A stretch of 64,000 nt of DNA from Verrucomicrobiota bacterium (GTDB taxonomy: Bacteria; Verrucomicrobiota; Verrucomicrobiia; Limisphaerales; UBA9464). A program made the translations under genes and the position numbers. The notes beneath the pieces were generated by a model that had not been told where the DNA came from, searched no databases, and was given only the letters and a program-made list of their open reading frames with translations. How positions within the stretch are numbered: position 1 is the stretch's first letter; each line of letters starts with the position of its first letter. The stretch lies in contig CANIZL010000017.1 of the NCBI GenBank assembly GCA_947471985.1, positions 1 to 64,000 of the forward strand, given 5' to 3'. Of the stretch, positions 26,704-35,553 are shown in pieces.

Positions 26704-26948
26704 GCAATTCCCCGGTCCGCCGCACAGCGAAGGCGATCCGCTTTCCCACGTGCGTCTCCCGGGGACCGCAACCCTAGGAAACCATGGTGCGTCGCGGCAA
26801 GGAAGGGTTGTCCACATCGGACCCCTTCTGCGGCTGGGCTCAGGCTCGGCCGGCGGGCACTTTCCAAAGTCTTCGATCGCAGCAGATTCGCCGTTTGACA
26901 GTCACTGTTCTGGTGTTATCCAACAGCCGGTAACGGAAGGATTTAGCC
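26704..26948. other. Divergent intergenic region scpA / gntR-type gene
   Basis: These 245 bases separate scpA (minus) from the GntR-type gene (plus). The right end holds a strong promoter and RBS for the latter, listed separately. No RNA gene is visible. Confidence 0.5.
26895..26922 (+). promoter_or_regulatory. Sigma70-like promoter of the GntR-type gene
   Basis: TTGACA (26895-26900) is followed after 16 bases by TATCCA (26917-26922). GGAAGGA at 26935-26941 is a good Shine-Dalgarno site 7 bases before ATG 26949. Autoregulation by the GntR protein is likely for this family, but no operator palindrome is obvious. Confidence 0.6.
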
Positions 26949-27401
26949 ATGACCGCCCAACTGCACCTCCAAATTGACGATCGCTCCGGGGTCCCTGTGT
27001 ACCGTCAGATGATGGATCAGCTGAAGTACTATGTGGCCGGAGGCACGCTGCGTCTCGGTGATCAGCTGCCCTCGATCCGCGAGTTGGCCAGTGCGCTGGC
27101 GGTGAATCCCACCACGGTGGTGAAGGCGTACACGGAGCTGGAGCGCGATGGCGTCATCGAAATGCGGCATGGCAAGGGGGCCTTTGTGGCGGAAGCCGCC
27201 GTGGCGCTGGCGCCGGCCGAACAGGAGCAGGCGCTCCGGCGGACCGCCCGACAACTCGCGCTTGAAGCCGCCCAACTCAAGGTGCCCGGCCCCCGGGTCC
27301 TGGCGGTGGTGCGGGACGAATTGAATCGCCTGGCCAAGGATCACGAAGCCACCGGCGCGGAGCCCCAGAAGTTTTCCGTCGTGGCAGGCGGTTCGGCCTA
27401 G
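26949..27401 (+). CDS. GntR-family transcriptional regulator (YtrA type)
   Basis: The product is 150 residues. The winged helix-turn-helix fills the first half: GVPVYRQMMDQLKYYVAGG, LGDQLPSIRELASALAVNP, TTVVKAYTELERDGVIEMRHGKGAFV, all canonical GntR. The C-terminal part is a short helical region (LRRTARQLALEAAQL) without a ligand domain, as in the YtrA subfamily that controls adjacent ABC transporters. It precedes an ABC ATPase gene by 45 bases on the same strand, fitting this scheme. ATG 26949 has a strong RBS. Confidence 0.93.
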   Translation: MTAQLHLQIDDRSGVPVYRQMMDQLKYYVAGGTLRLGDQLPSIRELASALAVNPTTVVKAYTELERDGVIEMRHGKGAFVAEAAVALAPAEQEQALRRTARQLALEAAQLKVPGPRVLAVVRDELNRLAKDHEATGAEPQKFSVVAGGSA

Positions 27402-27446
27402 GCCTGGCAGCCCCATTCTTCTTCGGGGCCAGCCGGCCGCACCGAT

Positions 27447-28493
27447 ATGATTCCCATCGCTGCACATCAACTGAGCAAGACGTTTCGCTCGACGTTTGGG
27501 CGGGGGGTGGTGGCCGTGAATGGCTTCAATCTGCGGGTCGAGCCAGGATCCGTTTATGGCTTGATCGGGCGAAATGGCGCGGGCAAGACGACGTCGCTCC
27601 GTTTGCTGTTGGGATTGCTGCGGGCGGATTCGGGGGAAGCCCGATTGCTGGGGCAGGATTTTTGGCTGGCGGATCGGTCCGTGCGGCAACGGGTGGCTTA
27701 TGTTGCCCAGTCGGCGGCGGCGCCGGATTGGATGAGTCTGGATGACTTGTGCCGCTATTCCGCCCATTTTTATGACCGGTGGGACCAAAGCCTCGCCCAA
27801 TCGCTGGCGCGCCGATGGGAGATCCCGGGGGATCGACCGCTGGGCCGATTGTCCGGGGGCACCCGGCGTCTGGCCTCGGTTTTGACGGCGCTGGCCGTTC
27901 GACCGGAGGTCTTGATTCTGGATGAACCGGCGGCGGGTCTCGATCCGATTGCGCGGCGCGAGGTGTTGGGGTGTCTGGTGGACGCCCTGCTGGGGACCGA
28001 TGGCTGTACGATTCTTTTATCAACGCATCTGCTGGGCGATCTGGAGCGACTGGCGAGTCATGTCGGCATGATGGAGCACGGCCGGGTGATGGCCGAGGGA
28101 CCGGTGGAGGAATGGAAGCGCACCATGCGCCGGGTTCAGGTGGTCTTCCCGGGTGCGGTCGTGCCGGACGGGGTGGCGGTGCCGGGTGCCCTGCGGAGTC
28201 AATCGCTGGGCCCGGTCCTGACCGCGGTGGCGCGGCTGACGGACGACAGTCAACTCGATGGGCTTCGCGCCCTGCCGGAAGTACGCGTTAATGAATTTCC
28301 CCTGACGTTGGAGGAGCTTTTTGTGGAGCTTTTTCAACCGGTTCCCGGCCTGGGTGCTGATGAAGCCCCCGGGATGGAAGCCGGGGGGACTCCAGACCGG
28401 CCCGGTGGCCGTGCTGCCCGGGAGCCATCTCATCGTGTGGGCCTGGCTCCCGCGGTGGCCGTCGCACCCGCCTCGCGGGAGCGCGACGAGTAA
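27447..28493 (+). CDS. ABC transporter ATP-binding protein
   Basis: The product is 348 residues. Walker A is GLIGRNGAGKTTSLRLLLGL, the signature is LSGGTRRLASVL and Walker B is VLILDEPAAGLDP, with a switch His in STHLLGDLERLASH. It belongs to the ABC-2/DrrA-like group that works with separate membrane subunits. The last 60 or so residues are low-complexity Pro/Gly/Arg. The GntR-YtrA regulator upstream suggests an operon, but the expected permease is not downstream: the next gene is purK, 93 bases away. It may pair with a permease elsewhere. Confidence 0.92.
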   Translation: MIPIAAHQLSKTFRSTFGRGVVAVNGFNLRVEPGSVYGLIGRNGAGKTTSLRLLLGLLRADSGEARLLGQDFWLADRSVRQRVAYVAQSAAAPDWMSLDDLCRYSAHFYDRWDQSLAQSLARRWEIPGDRPLGRLSGGTRRLASVLTALAVRPEVLILDEPAAGLDPIARREVLGCLVDALLGTDGCTILLSTHLLGDLERLASHVGMMEHGRVMAEGPVEEWKRTMRRVQVVFPGAVVPDGVAVPGALRSQSLGPVLTAVARLTDDSQLDGLRALPEVRVNEFPLTLEELFVELFQPVPGLGADEAPGMEAGGTPDRPGGRAAREPSHRVGLAPAVAVAPASRERDE

Positions 28494-28586
28494 GGCCCGG
28501 GCCGGTTCTGGAGTTTCACGCTTTTCCGGTTCCGCTGTTGTTCAGGTTGTTCAACCGCCCGGCTGCGGCCATTCTCGGCGCGCTTT

Positions 28587-29744
28587 ATGTCGGAACGGAT
28601 CTCTCCTCTTTTGCCCGGAGCCACCCTGGGAATCCTGGGCAGTGGCCAACTGGGCCGCATGCTGGCCCTCGCGGCCCGCGAACTGGGCTACCGCGTTCAT
28701 GTGTATTCCCCGGATACCGATTCGCCCGCCGGTCAGGTGGCGGACCGTGAGTTTGTGGGACGTTACGAGGATCTGGACGCGGTGCGGGAGTTTGCCCGGA
28801 CGGTCGATGTGGTGACGTTTGAATTTGAAAATGTGCCAAGCGTGACCAGTGCGGCCTGTGCGGAAATTGTTCCGGTGCGCCCGGACGGCCGGGTGCTGCA
28901 CGTCACCCAGCATCGGTTGCGCGAGAAGGGTTTTCTCGCGGAACACGGCATTCCGGTGACGCCGTTTCGGGCGATTCGATCGCTGGCCGATCTTGAGGCG
29001 GCCGCGGCGGAGCTGGGGCTGCCGGCGGTGCTCAAGACGGCGAGCTTTGGGTACGACGGCAAGGGGCAGCAGAAGTTGCGTCGGTTGGACGAACTGCCGG
29101 CCGCGTATGCGCGTTTGGGCGGGGCGGAGGGGATTTTTGAGGCTTGGGTGGATTTCGCCAAGGAGATCAGCGTCGTGGCTGCCCGGACGGCGGAGAGTGA
29201 ATTTCGGGCGTTTGCGCCGTTCGAAAATGCCCACGCCCACCATATTTTGGATGTCACGTTTACGCCCGCGGATATTACGAGCGCCTTGACGGACGAAGCG
29301 GTGCAACTTGCCCGGCGCATTCTGGAATCGCTGGAGGTGGTGGGCCTGCTCACCGTGGAATTGTTTGTCACCGGTGACGGCCGGTTGCTGGTGAATGAGC
29401 TGGCGCCCCGAACGCATAACTCGGGGCATATCACCCGGGACGCGTGTCTCACGAGCCAGTTTGAGCAGCAGTTGCGCGCGGTGTGTGGCTTGCCACTGGG
29501 GTCGGTGGAACTCCGGGCGCCGGGTGCCATGGCCAATCTGTTGGGCGACGAATGGTTGGCGGCGGGCGGGGTGCCGGACTGGGCGGCGGCGCTGGCGGAT
29601 CCTCAAGTGAAATTGCATCTCTACGGCAAAGCCGAGCCTCGTGCCGGTCGCAAGATGGGCCATTTGAACACCACCGGGAGTTCGGTGGCGGACGCCGTGG
29701 AACGGATCCGGGCCGCGCGCCGACGCTTGACGGAAGGGCGATAA
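28587..29744 (+). CDS. purK: N5-carboxyaminoimidazole ribonucleotide synthase (PurK)
   Basis: The product is 385 residues of ATP-grasp fold. Key stretches are LGILGSGQLGRMLALAAREL at the N-terminus, VVTFEFENVP, AVLKTASFGYDGKGQQKL (ATP-binding Lys and Gly loop), TVELFVTGDGRLLVNELAPR and the PurK-typical ending RAGRKMGHLNTTG. It carboxylates AIR with ATP and bicarbonate in purine synthesis. The usual partner purE is not in the window. ATG 28587 matches the family start. Confidence 0.97.
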   Translation: MSERISPLLPGATLGILGSGQLGRMLALAARELGYRVHVYSPDTDSPAGQVADREFVGRYEDLDAVREFARTVDVVTFEFENVPSVTSAACAEIVPVRPDGRVLHVTQHRLREKGFLAEHGIPVTPFRAIRSLADLEAAAAELGLPAVLKTASFGYDGKGQQKLRRLDELPAAYARLGGAEGIFEAWVDFAKEISVVAARTAESEFRAFAPFENAHAHHILDVTFTPADITSALTDEAVQLARRILESLEVVGLLTVELFVTGDGRLLVNELAPRTHNSGHITRDACLTSQFEQQLRAVCGLPLGSVELRAPGAMANLLGDEWLAAGGVPDWAAALADPQVKLHLYGKAEPRAGRKMGHLNTTGSSVADAVERIRAARRRLTEGR

Positions 29745-29865
29745 ACTTCGCCGGTCCCGCAAGGCGTCTTTCCGCGGAGGCAGCCGCTGCGGGCGGTTCT
29801 GCCCACGGAAAAAGATTTCGTGCTTCCCGGGAACGCGGCGACGTGTTTCTCTGAGGATAGATTTC

Positions 29866-30540
29866 ATGAACGACAATTCCTTGTCTCCGGTTTCGAGGGT
29901 GGCCGCAGGGGCCGCGGCGGGTCAGCGCCAAGGTCGATCACCGCGACGCCTGACGGTGAAGCTGGCCGCCGTGTCATGGAGTTTGGTCGGGGCCAGTTAT
30001 CTCGCGGCGGCGGGTGACGGCTTGACGAAAACCGTGACCGCCACCGCGACCGTGAGCGAATCCGCTCCAGTATTGACGGGAACCAATGCACCGGCGGCCG
30101 GTTCATTGACCGGGGCTTCGGGCACCCCGGCCACTGCCCGCACCGTGTCGATCAGTACGTCGGCCAGTGCCTCCGTGGTGGTGGCCTCTTCGCCGCTGAT
30201 GGATTCGCCCGCCGGAACGGCTTTATCGCAGTTGGCGGCCCGCCCCACCGGAGTGGGACTCGAAAGCCGCATGAACCGGGAAACCCTGCAGGACGCCATC
30301 GATCGCGGGTCCCGTCAGTTTACGGTGGAGCAGGCCGGCAGTGCCCTTCGGTACCTGCGGCGGAAGCCCACGTGGCGCGGGGTGTGGGATCTGCTGGACC
30401 CGCTGGCGCCGGTCGAGAAGGTGGAAACTCCGGCGGCCACGGCCTTCGAAACCCGGGGCTCGCTGGGGCCGGCTCCGCGTTCTTTCCTTGATCCGGTTCG
30501 CGATCCAGCGACGCACGAGCCCCAATTGCGGGTGTTTTGA
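29866..30540 (+). CDS. Hypothetical Ala/Thr/Ser-rich exported protein
   Basis: The product is 224 residues. An Arg-rich start is followed by a hydrophobic stretch (LAAVSWSLVGASYLAAAGDG) that could be a signal peptide. A 90-residue Thr/Ala/Ser-rich low-complexity region follows, then a more ordered part (NRETLQDAIDRGSRQFTVEQAGSALRYLRRKPTWRGVWDLL). No family is recognised. AGGATAG lies near ATG 29866. It sits between purK and rpsT; the low-complexity composition makes gene prediction less certain, but its codon pattern matches its neighbours. Confidence 0.6.
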   Translation: MNDNSLSPVSRVAAGAAAGQRQGRSPRRLTVKLAAVSWSLVGASYLAAAGDGLTKTVTATATVSESAPVLTGTNAPAAGSLTGASGTPATARTVSISTSASASVVVASSPLMDSPAGTALSQLAARPTGVGLESRMNRETLQDAIDRGSRQFTVEQAGSALRYLRRKPTWRGVWDLLDPLAPVEKVETPAATAFETRGSLGPAPRSFLDPVRDPATHEPQLRVF

Positions 30541-30620
30541 AGGGAATTGGCGGAGGGTTTGACGCGGTGGGGGTCGGAAATGCCGTCGCGCAAAGGCTTG
30601 GGAAGGTCTGTACGGATCCG

Positions 30621-30650
30621 TTGACACCGCTTTTAGATGGCCGATAGCTT
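30621..30650 (+). promoter_or_regulatory. Promoter of rpsT
   Basis: TTGACA at 30621-30626 is a perfect -35. A weaker -10 (GATAGC/TAGCTT) lies 16-18 bases later at 30643-30650. ATG 30684 follows with an AT-rich leader and no clear Shine-Dalgarno sequence. Confidence 0.6.
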
Positions 30651-30683
30651 AGCGCTTCAGTTTTTACAACATAATAGCTCGCT

Positions 30684-30965
30684 ATGCCGAATACGAAGTC
30701 TGCCGCCAAGCGCGTCCGTAGCAGTGCCCGCAAGGCCGCTCAAAATCAGTCCGTCAAGTCCCGGGTCCGCACCATGGAGCGGAAGTTCACCACGGCCGTG
30801 GCCGCGGGTAAGCCCGATGACGCCAAGAAGGCGATCAGCGCCGCCGCGTCCGCCTACGACAAAGCCGCCAAGAGCGGTGTCCTGAAGGCGAAGACGGCCC
30901 AACGCAAACGCTCGCGCCTGCAGTTGGCGTTGAACCGTCTGGCCGCGAAACCCGCCGCCAAGTAA
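30684..30965 (+). CDS. rpsT: 30S ribosomal protein S20
   Basis: The product is 93 residues, small and Lys/Arg/Ala-rich with the S20 pattern: MPNTKSAAKRVRSSARKAAQN at the start, SRVRTMERKFTTAVAAG, and the closing helix KTAQRKRSRLQLALNRLAA. It binds 16S rRNA early in 30S assembly. It is monocistronic, with its own promoter and a terminator hairpin behind it. Confidence 0.97.
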   Translation: MPNTKSAAKRVRSSARKAAQNQSVKSRVRTMERKFTTAVAAGKPDDAKKAISAAASAYDKAAKSGVLKAKTAQRKRSRLQLALNRLAAKPAAK

Positions 30966-31001
30966 GCGGGACTTCCACGGGATTCTTTCCCCACCCATTT
31001 C

Positions 31002-31055
31002 CGGCCACTTAATGGCCGCGCACGGCACCCGTCTCCGGGTGCCTTGTCGTTTTCC
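31002..31055 (+). terminator. Rho-independent terminator of rpsT
   Basis: GGCACCCG (31024-31031) and CGGGTGCC (31036-31043) form an 8-pair stem with a TCTC loop, followed by TTGTCGTTTTCC. A second small hairpin, CGGCCA/TGGCCG at 31002-31018, precedes it. The T-run is interrupted but acceptable. It also separates rpsT from the convergent DUF167 gene. Confidence 0.75.
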
Positions 31056-31073
31056 GGGGGCGGGTCCGAGTGG

Positions 31074-31400
31074 TCAGGTCGATAGGCCGGCGGCCACCTG
31101 GTCCAACGTCAGGCCGTGAATCGCGACTTGTTTGTGGGTGTTGGACTGACCCCGCACCAGCACCACCGCCCGGCGTGGGCACCGCAGCTTTTTGGCGAGG
31201 AACTCCACCAGGGTTTCGTTCGCCGCGGAATCCACGGGCGGCGCGGCGATCTTGATTTTCAGTTCTTCGCCGAACGGTCCGACGATTTCCGTCCGGCTCG
31301 CCCGGGGTTGTGCCTTGATGGCGATGACCACCGCTCCGTCGGCCATCCGGAGGAAGACCGGCGCTCCATCGGATGCCGGCGCGGGCGGGGACGGTTTCAC
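31074..31400 (-). CDS. DUF167 / YggU-family protein
   Basis: The product is 108 residues with the family pattern: VVIAIKAQPRASRTEIVG, ELKIKIAAPPVDSAANETLVEFLAK, and LVRGQSNTHKQVAIHG. Function is unknown, although structures show a compact alpha/beta fold. It begins 4 bases after the YggT-like gene on the same strand; yggT-yggU neighbours are a conserved arrangement in many bacteria, which supports both calls. Confidence 0.93.
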   Translation of the reverse strand: MKPSPPAPASDGAPVFLRMADGAVVIAIKAQPRASRTEIVGPFGEELKIKIAAPPVDSAANETLVEFLAKKLRCPRRAVVLVRGQSNTHKQVAIHGLTLDQVAAGLST

Positions 31401-31404
31401 GGGG

Positions 31405-32319
31405 TTACCAGGGCAGACTGCGATACAGGGTGGGCAGGAGTCCGTGTTCCAACCACGGCGGGGCCTTGGCGCCGGCCACGCCCTTCAGCCCCGCGGCGGT
31501 GGTGAGCCGCCAGGGCAGTCCGGTTCCGAGCAGTCCCACCGCGAGCCAAAGCACGGCCAACCACACCAAGGGTGCCAGGTGCAGCCGGCCCAGGCGCAGA
31601 AAGGCGAGTGGACGACACAGTCGCGTCCCCGTTTGTTGGACGAAATCCCACAACGGACTCGCGCCGAAAAAGACGTAGGAATTCAGGAAATACAAGATCA
31701 GCACTCCGGTGAGGAGCCAGCGCCAGACCAGGACCGCGCCCACGCCCACCACGGCCGCCTGCTGAAACAAATGCGCCGGCCCTTGGAGCTCGGGCACCAA
31801 TCCCGTGCTCGCCGCCAGCCAGCCCAGGACGAGCCACACCAGCGTCAAGACCACCATGGGCAGCGCCAACAGGCAGACGGAGGGAAGCAGCGAGATCCAC
31901 CCGAGACGTCGCCGGACTTCCCGCGTCAACGCATCCTTGTCGTGCGGCGGGCGGTGCAAGGCCGCCACCAGGCACGCGGACGCCCACAGGCCAAACATCA
32001 TCCAGCCAAAGCCGAGGAGCGAGGACGCGAGCATCCGTAGGAAATGGTCGCTGCGAAACACCATGGATACGGCGCCCGGCGACCACGAGGGATGCCAGTC
32101 GAAGGACGGTCCAAATTGCCGGTACACGACGGCCCTTCCCAGCAGGAGGCCGATCAAGCCGATCAGGTAGCCGTGACGGCCGGCGCGGCCGCGGTGGGCG
32201 GGGCGCAAATTGGCCAACAACGTTCCGGCCGGGCCGCTGGCCTGTTCCGTGCCGATGCCTCTCCACGACAGCCACAACAAAAGGGCGGCGAGGTTCAGTA
32301 AAGAATCGAGGACAGCCAT
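31405..32319 (-). CDS. YggT-family membrane protein (two-module)
   Basis: The product is 304 residues with six or more hydrophobic segments. The C-terminal part carries the YggT pattern YFLNSYVFFGASPLWDFVQQ, TGTRLCRPLAFLR and LHLAPLVWLAVLWL, resembling the proline-flanked repeat of YggT. It is larger than the usual 100-190 residues and may contain two diverged YggT-like halves. The role of the family is unclear; links to osmotic shock and cell-division or thylakoid organisation have been made. It is coupled to the DUF167 gene. Confidence 0.8.
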   Translation of the reverse strand: MAVLDSLLNLAALLLWLSWRGIGTEQASGPAGTLLANLRPAHRGRAGRHGYLIGLIGLLLGRAVVYRQFGPSFDWHPSWSPGAVSMVFRSDHFLRMLASSLLGFGWMMFGLWASACLVAALHRPPHDKDALTREVRRRLGWISLLPSVCLLALPMVVLTLVWLVLGWLAASTGLVPELQGPAHLFQQAAVVGVGAVLVWRWLLTGVLILYFLNSYVFFGASPLWDFVQQTGTRLCRPLAFLRLGRLHLAPLVWLAVLWLAVGLLGTGLPWRLTTAAGLKGVAGAKAPPWLEHGLLPTLYRSLPW

Positions 32320-32493
32320 GACCGGATTGCTCTGGAGGAATAGGCAGAAAGCGCGGCTCGGACAAAGCCCGAGATGGAGGAAATGCGTGACGGGCGATCC
32401 GGGGACGTCCCGGCTTCGATCCCCGCCACGGGTGGAACGGCGCCGGGAGCAGACCGGTTTGGCGAGGTCGAGTTATTCGTTACGGTGCCGCCC

Positions 32494-33525
32494 ATGTCTT
32501 TGACTCCCGTTCGGGTTGCGGTCCTCGGCGTCGGTTCCCTGGGCAAGGAGCACGCCCGCATCTACGCCGAGCTGGCCCGGGCCGGACTGGTGGATTTCGT
32601 CGGGGTCTACGATGTATCGGCGGAAAACGCCCGCACCCACGCCGTCAAACACGGCGTACGCGCGTTTGCCAGTGTCGCCGAAGCGGGCGCGGCGAGCGAT
32701 GCCCTCAGCATTGTTACGCCCACGATCACCCACCACGCCCTGGCCCGGGAATTACTCCAGGCCGGGAAACATCTGCTGGTCGAGAAGCCGATGACGGATT
32801 CCGCCGTGCAGGCCGCCGAACTCGTGGAGTTGGCCGCCCAGAAACAATTGGTCCTGCAGGTCGGCCACGTGGAACGATTCAATCCGGTTTACCGCTACCT
32901 GGAGGAAGCCGCCCCGGAACCGCGCTTCATTGAATGCCATCGCCTTTCTCCGTACCCCGCCCGCAGCACGGACGTGGGGGTCGTGCTGGATCTCATGATT
33001 CACGACCTGGATATCGTGCTGGCGTTCGTCAAGTCACCGATCGTCAGCGTGGAAGGCGTGGGGATTTCCGTCCTCAGTGCCAGCGAGGACATCGCCAACG
33101 CCCGGCTTCGGTTCGCCAATGGCTGCGTCGCCAATCTTACCGCCAGCCGCATCAGTCCCGAGCGATTGCGCAAGATTCGGGTCTTCAGCGGTGCCCGGGA
33201 TGGCACGGGCGCTTCCTATATCAGCTTGGATTACCGGGCGCAGGAAGGCTTCGTCTACCGCTTGGCGCGGGGGGATGAGTCCGAAAGTTCGCTCCTGAAG
33301 AAGCTGCTATCCTCCCGCGATTCGACGATTGTGAGCGAATTCGCCGGCAAGAAGATTGTGCGCGAACCGGTGCCGATCGCCAAGGATGAGCCCTTGAAGC
33401 TCGAACTGACCCACTTCATTGAGAGCGTCGGTGCCCGTCGCACGCCGCGGGTCAGTGGGGCGCAGGCCAAGGCGGCGCTGGATGTGGCCTTTGAGATTGG
33501 CCGACAGATCGAAGCCGCCCGCTGA
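32494..33525 (+). CDS. Gfo/Idh/MocA-family dehydrogenase, GnnA-like
   Basis: The product is 343 residues. The NAD-binding Rossmann motif is RVAVLGVGSLGKEHARIY, and the family Lys motif is HLLVEKPMTDS (EKP). The C-terminal domain has VLQVGHVERFNPVYRYLE and VVLDLMIHDLDIVL (active-site His). These stretches resemble UDP-N-acetylglucosamine 3-dehydrogenase (GnnA), which begins the synthesis of GlcN3N-type lipid A. This assignment is from memory and tentative; no lpx or gnnB gene is adjacent. ATG 32494 starts just before the Rossmann motif. Confidence 0.85.
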   Translation: MSLTPVRVAVLGVGSLGKEHARIYAELARAGLVDFVGVYDVSAENARTHAVKHGVRAFASVAEAGAASDALSIVTPTITHHALARELLQAGKHLLVEKPMTDSAVQAAELVELAAQKQLVLQVGHVERFNPVYRYLEEAAPEPRFIECHRLSPYPARSTDVGVVLDLMIHDLDIVLAFVKSPIVSVEGVGISVLSASEDIANARLRFANGCVANLTASRISPERLRKIRVFSGARDGTGASYISLDYRAQEGFVYRLARGDESESSLLKKLLSSRDSTIVSEFAGKKIVREPVPIAKDEPLKLELTHFIESVGARRTPRVSGAQAKAALDVAFEIGRQIEAAR

Positions 33526-33612
33526 TCCCGCGGGTTTCCGGGGCGGGACTGCGGGTGATGAAATTGCACTCCCACCATTGCCGGACGCAGGGAACGTGCC
33601 CATGGTTGACCG

Positions 33613-34077
33613 GTGAAGCGCGATGTCGTGCCAGTGCAAATTCGAGGCCTGCTGCCTGCCAACAGCGGGGTCGCTTTGTTTCTCGGCAATGATGAGAAGG
33701 TGTTTGTCATCCAGGTGGAGCAGAGCATGGGCTCGGTGATTCACATGGCCATGCGGGGTGCCGCCAAGGATCGCCCGCTCACGCACGACATGATCGGGCA
33801 CGTCTTTCAGGGATTCGGCATCACCATCGAACGCGTGGTCATTACCGAACTGCGCAATGCGACCTACTACGCGCGCCTGATCCTGAAGCAGGAAAATGAA
33901 TTGGGCAGCAAGCTGGTGGAATTGGATGCCCGGCCCAGCGATTGCCTGGCCTTGGCGGCGGCGGCGAAGCGGCCCGTGTATGTGGCGGCCGCCCTTTTTG
34001 AGGATGTCGAGGACATGAGCGAAGTCCTGCAACGGCTCAACGAACAACGGGAACAATCCGGCGAAGACCCGGAGTAA
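33613..34077 (+). CDS. DUF151 / bifunctional nuclease-family protein
   Basis: The product is 154 residues, starting with GTG. The family core is clear: [57 protein letters not shown] and [12 protein letters not shown] (the DARPSDA-type motif). Bacterial members are often annotated as bifunctional nucleases from plant and mycobacterial work; the cellular role is uncertain. It follows the dehydrogenase by 87 bases. Confidence 0.92.
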   Translation: MKRDVVPVQIRGLLPANSGVALFLGNDEKVFVIQVEQSMGSVIHMAMRGAAKDRPLTHDMIGHVFQGFGITIERVVITELRNATYYARLILKQENELGSKLVELDARPSDCLALAAAAKRPVYVAAALFEDVEDMSEVLQRLNEQREQSGEDPE

Positions 34078-34219
34078 CCGGGCGGACTGCCGGTCGCGGA
34101 ACGAACGCGCCGTCCCCCTGACGGACTCCCGAATGGGACCGGCACCGGAGTGTCACCGGGAATTGGCTGGACCCCGGTGCCGGATTGCCGTTGAATGCGA
34201 GCGTACGGACACGACGCTC

Positions 34220-34972
34220 ATGAAATCTCCCTTGAAACCGCGGTGCTGGCGGGTGCCGGGCTTCACACTCATCGAGTTGCTGGTGGTGATCGCAATCATC
34301 GCGATTCTGGCCGGACTGCTGTTGCCCGCGCTCAGCAATGCCAAGGAAAAGGCCCAGCGCACGGCGTGCGTGAACAACAATCGGCAGCTGGGGCTCGCCC
34401 TCCAGATGTACGCGAACGACAATCGGGATTACATGCCGTGGCCGAATTGGGGCAACGAATACGGGCCGGGCTGGCTGTACAAACCGATCGCCGGCCGGGC
34501 GCCGGACCCCGCCAAGACCAATGAGATCGCCCTCGCCAATGCCGGCCTTTACTGGCAGTACATCGGGGTCCGGAAATCGTATTTCTGTCCCCTGGACCCC
34601 ACCAATCACGTCTCGTGGAAGCCGCGCCTGCAGAAGCTGTCCAGCTACATCATGAACGGTGCGGTGTGCGGTTTCGCCAAACTTGGGGAAGGGAACACCT
34701 TCAAGGTCAGCCAGTTCAATCCATCGGCCTATGCGATGTGGGAGCCGGACTTCAAAAGGTACGGGGAGTACTGGGGCCCCAATGTGGGGCACGATGCCGC
34801 GCAGTATCCCAACGCGGACGAGGGCGTGGGGCGGCGACACAAGAAGGGGGCGGTGATCACGGGGTTCAGCGGACAGGTGCATTTCATCCGCTTCGAGGAT
34901 TTTCAGCGGGAACAGAATCTGAACAAGCCCGGACTTCTGTGGTGCGTGCCCAACAGCCCCACCGGGCAATAA
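34220..34972 (+). CDS. Pseudopilin-headed secreted protein (type II secretion-like)
   Basis: The product is 250 residues. It begins with a prepilin leader and the class III signal [19 protein letters not shown], cleaved between Gly and Phe by a prepilin peptidase, followed by the typical [21 protein letters not shown]. The C-terminal domain is of the DUF1559-like or H-x9-DG kind found in PVC bacteria, with a Trp/Tyr-rich body ([17 protein letters not shown]). Such proteins occur in dozens per genome and are thought to be surface or secretion-pseudopilus associated. Its partners are not nearby. Confidence 0.88.
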   Translation: MKSPLKPRCWRVPGFTLIELLVVIAIIAILAGLLLPALSNAKEKAQRTACVNNNRQLGLALQMYANDNRDYMPWPNWGNEYGPGWLYKPIAGRAPDPAKTNEIALANAGLYWQYIGVRKSYFCPLDPTNHVSWKPRLQKLSSYIMNGAVCGFAKLGEGNTFKVSQFNPSAYAMWEPDFKRYGEYWGPNVGHDAAQYPNADEGVGRRHKKGAVITGFSGQVHFIRFEDFQREQNLNKPGLLWCVPNSPTGQ

Positions 34973-35037
34973 CGAATAACGACCGGCTGCAACTATCCGC
35001 TCGCGTCGGGGCGGGCAGCCGCTAGAGTGCGCGCTTG

Positions 35038-35442
35038 ATGGATGCGAAAAAACTCGCCCTCTTGTGCCGCAAGCTCGCCGACGATAAGAAGGCGGAGAAC
35101 TTGCTCGTGCTCGATGTGCGGAAGCTGTCGTCGGTGACGGATTATTTTGTAATCGCCACCGGCACCTCGGAGCCACATCTCCGGGCGATTGAATCGGAAA
35201 TCATTGATACCCTGGCGGTGGACCATGGTCTGCGGCCGACGAGCACCGAAGGCAATGCCCGCTCCAATTGGGTGGTGGCGGACTATTTCGACGTGATCGT
35301 CCACGTGATGAAGAAGGACGTGCGGGAGAAGTACGATCTGGAAGGGCTGTGGAGTGATGCGCCCCGGGTGAAGCCCCCGGCGACCCGTCGCAAGAAGTCG
35401 GCCACCGACACCGACACCGCCGAGGACGCCACCGCGGAATAA
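35038..35442 (+). CDS. rsfS: Ribosomal silencing factor RsfS
   Basis: The product is 134 residues, with the family core in the first 110: LCRKLADDKKAENLLVLDVR, VTDYFVIATGTSEPHLRAI and NWVVADYFDVIVHVMKKDVREKYDLEGLWSDA. It binds L14 on the 50S subunit and blocks subunit joining when nutrients are scarce. The tail is a Lys/Thr/Asp-rich extension. The ATG at 35038 follows a TTG and is preferred. Confidence 0.96.
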   Translation: MDAKKLALLCRKLADDKKAENLLVLDVRKLSSVTDYFVIATGTSEPHLRAIESEIIDTLAVDHGLRPTSTEGNARSNWVVADYFDVIVHVMKKDVREKYDLEGLWSDAPRVKPPATRRKKSATDTDTAEDATAE

Positions 35443-35553
35443 TTCCGGCCCTGCCGGTCGGCTCGGGGCTTTCCTCCCGAGCCTGAAGTGAGTTCGTTTG
35501 GGCGAGTGCTCCGGCCCTGTTCAAGGCCTCCGGAGGCGCTAGTGTGCTTTCCT

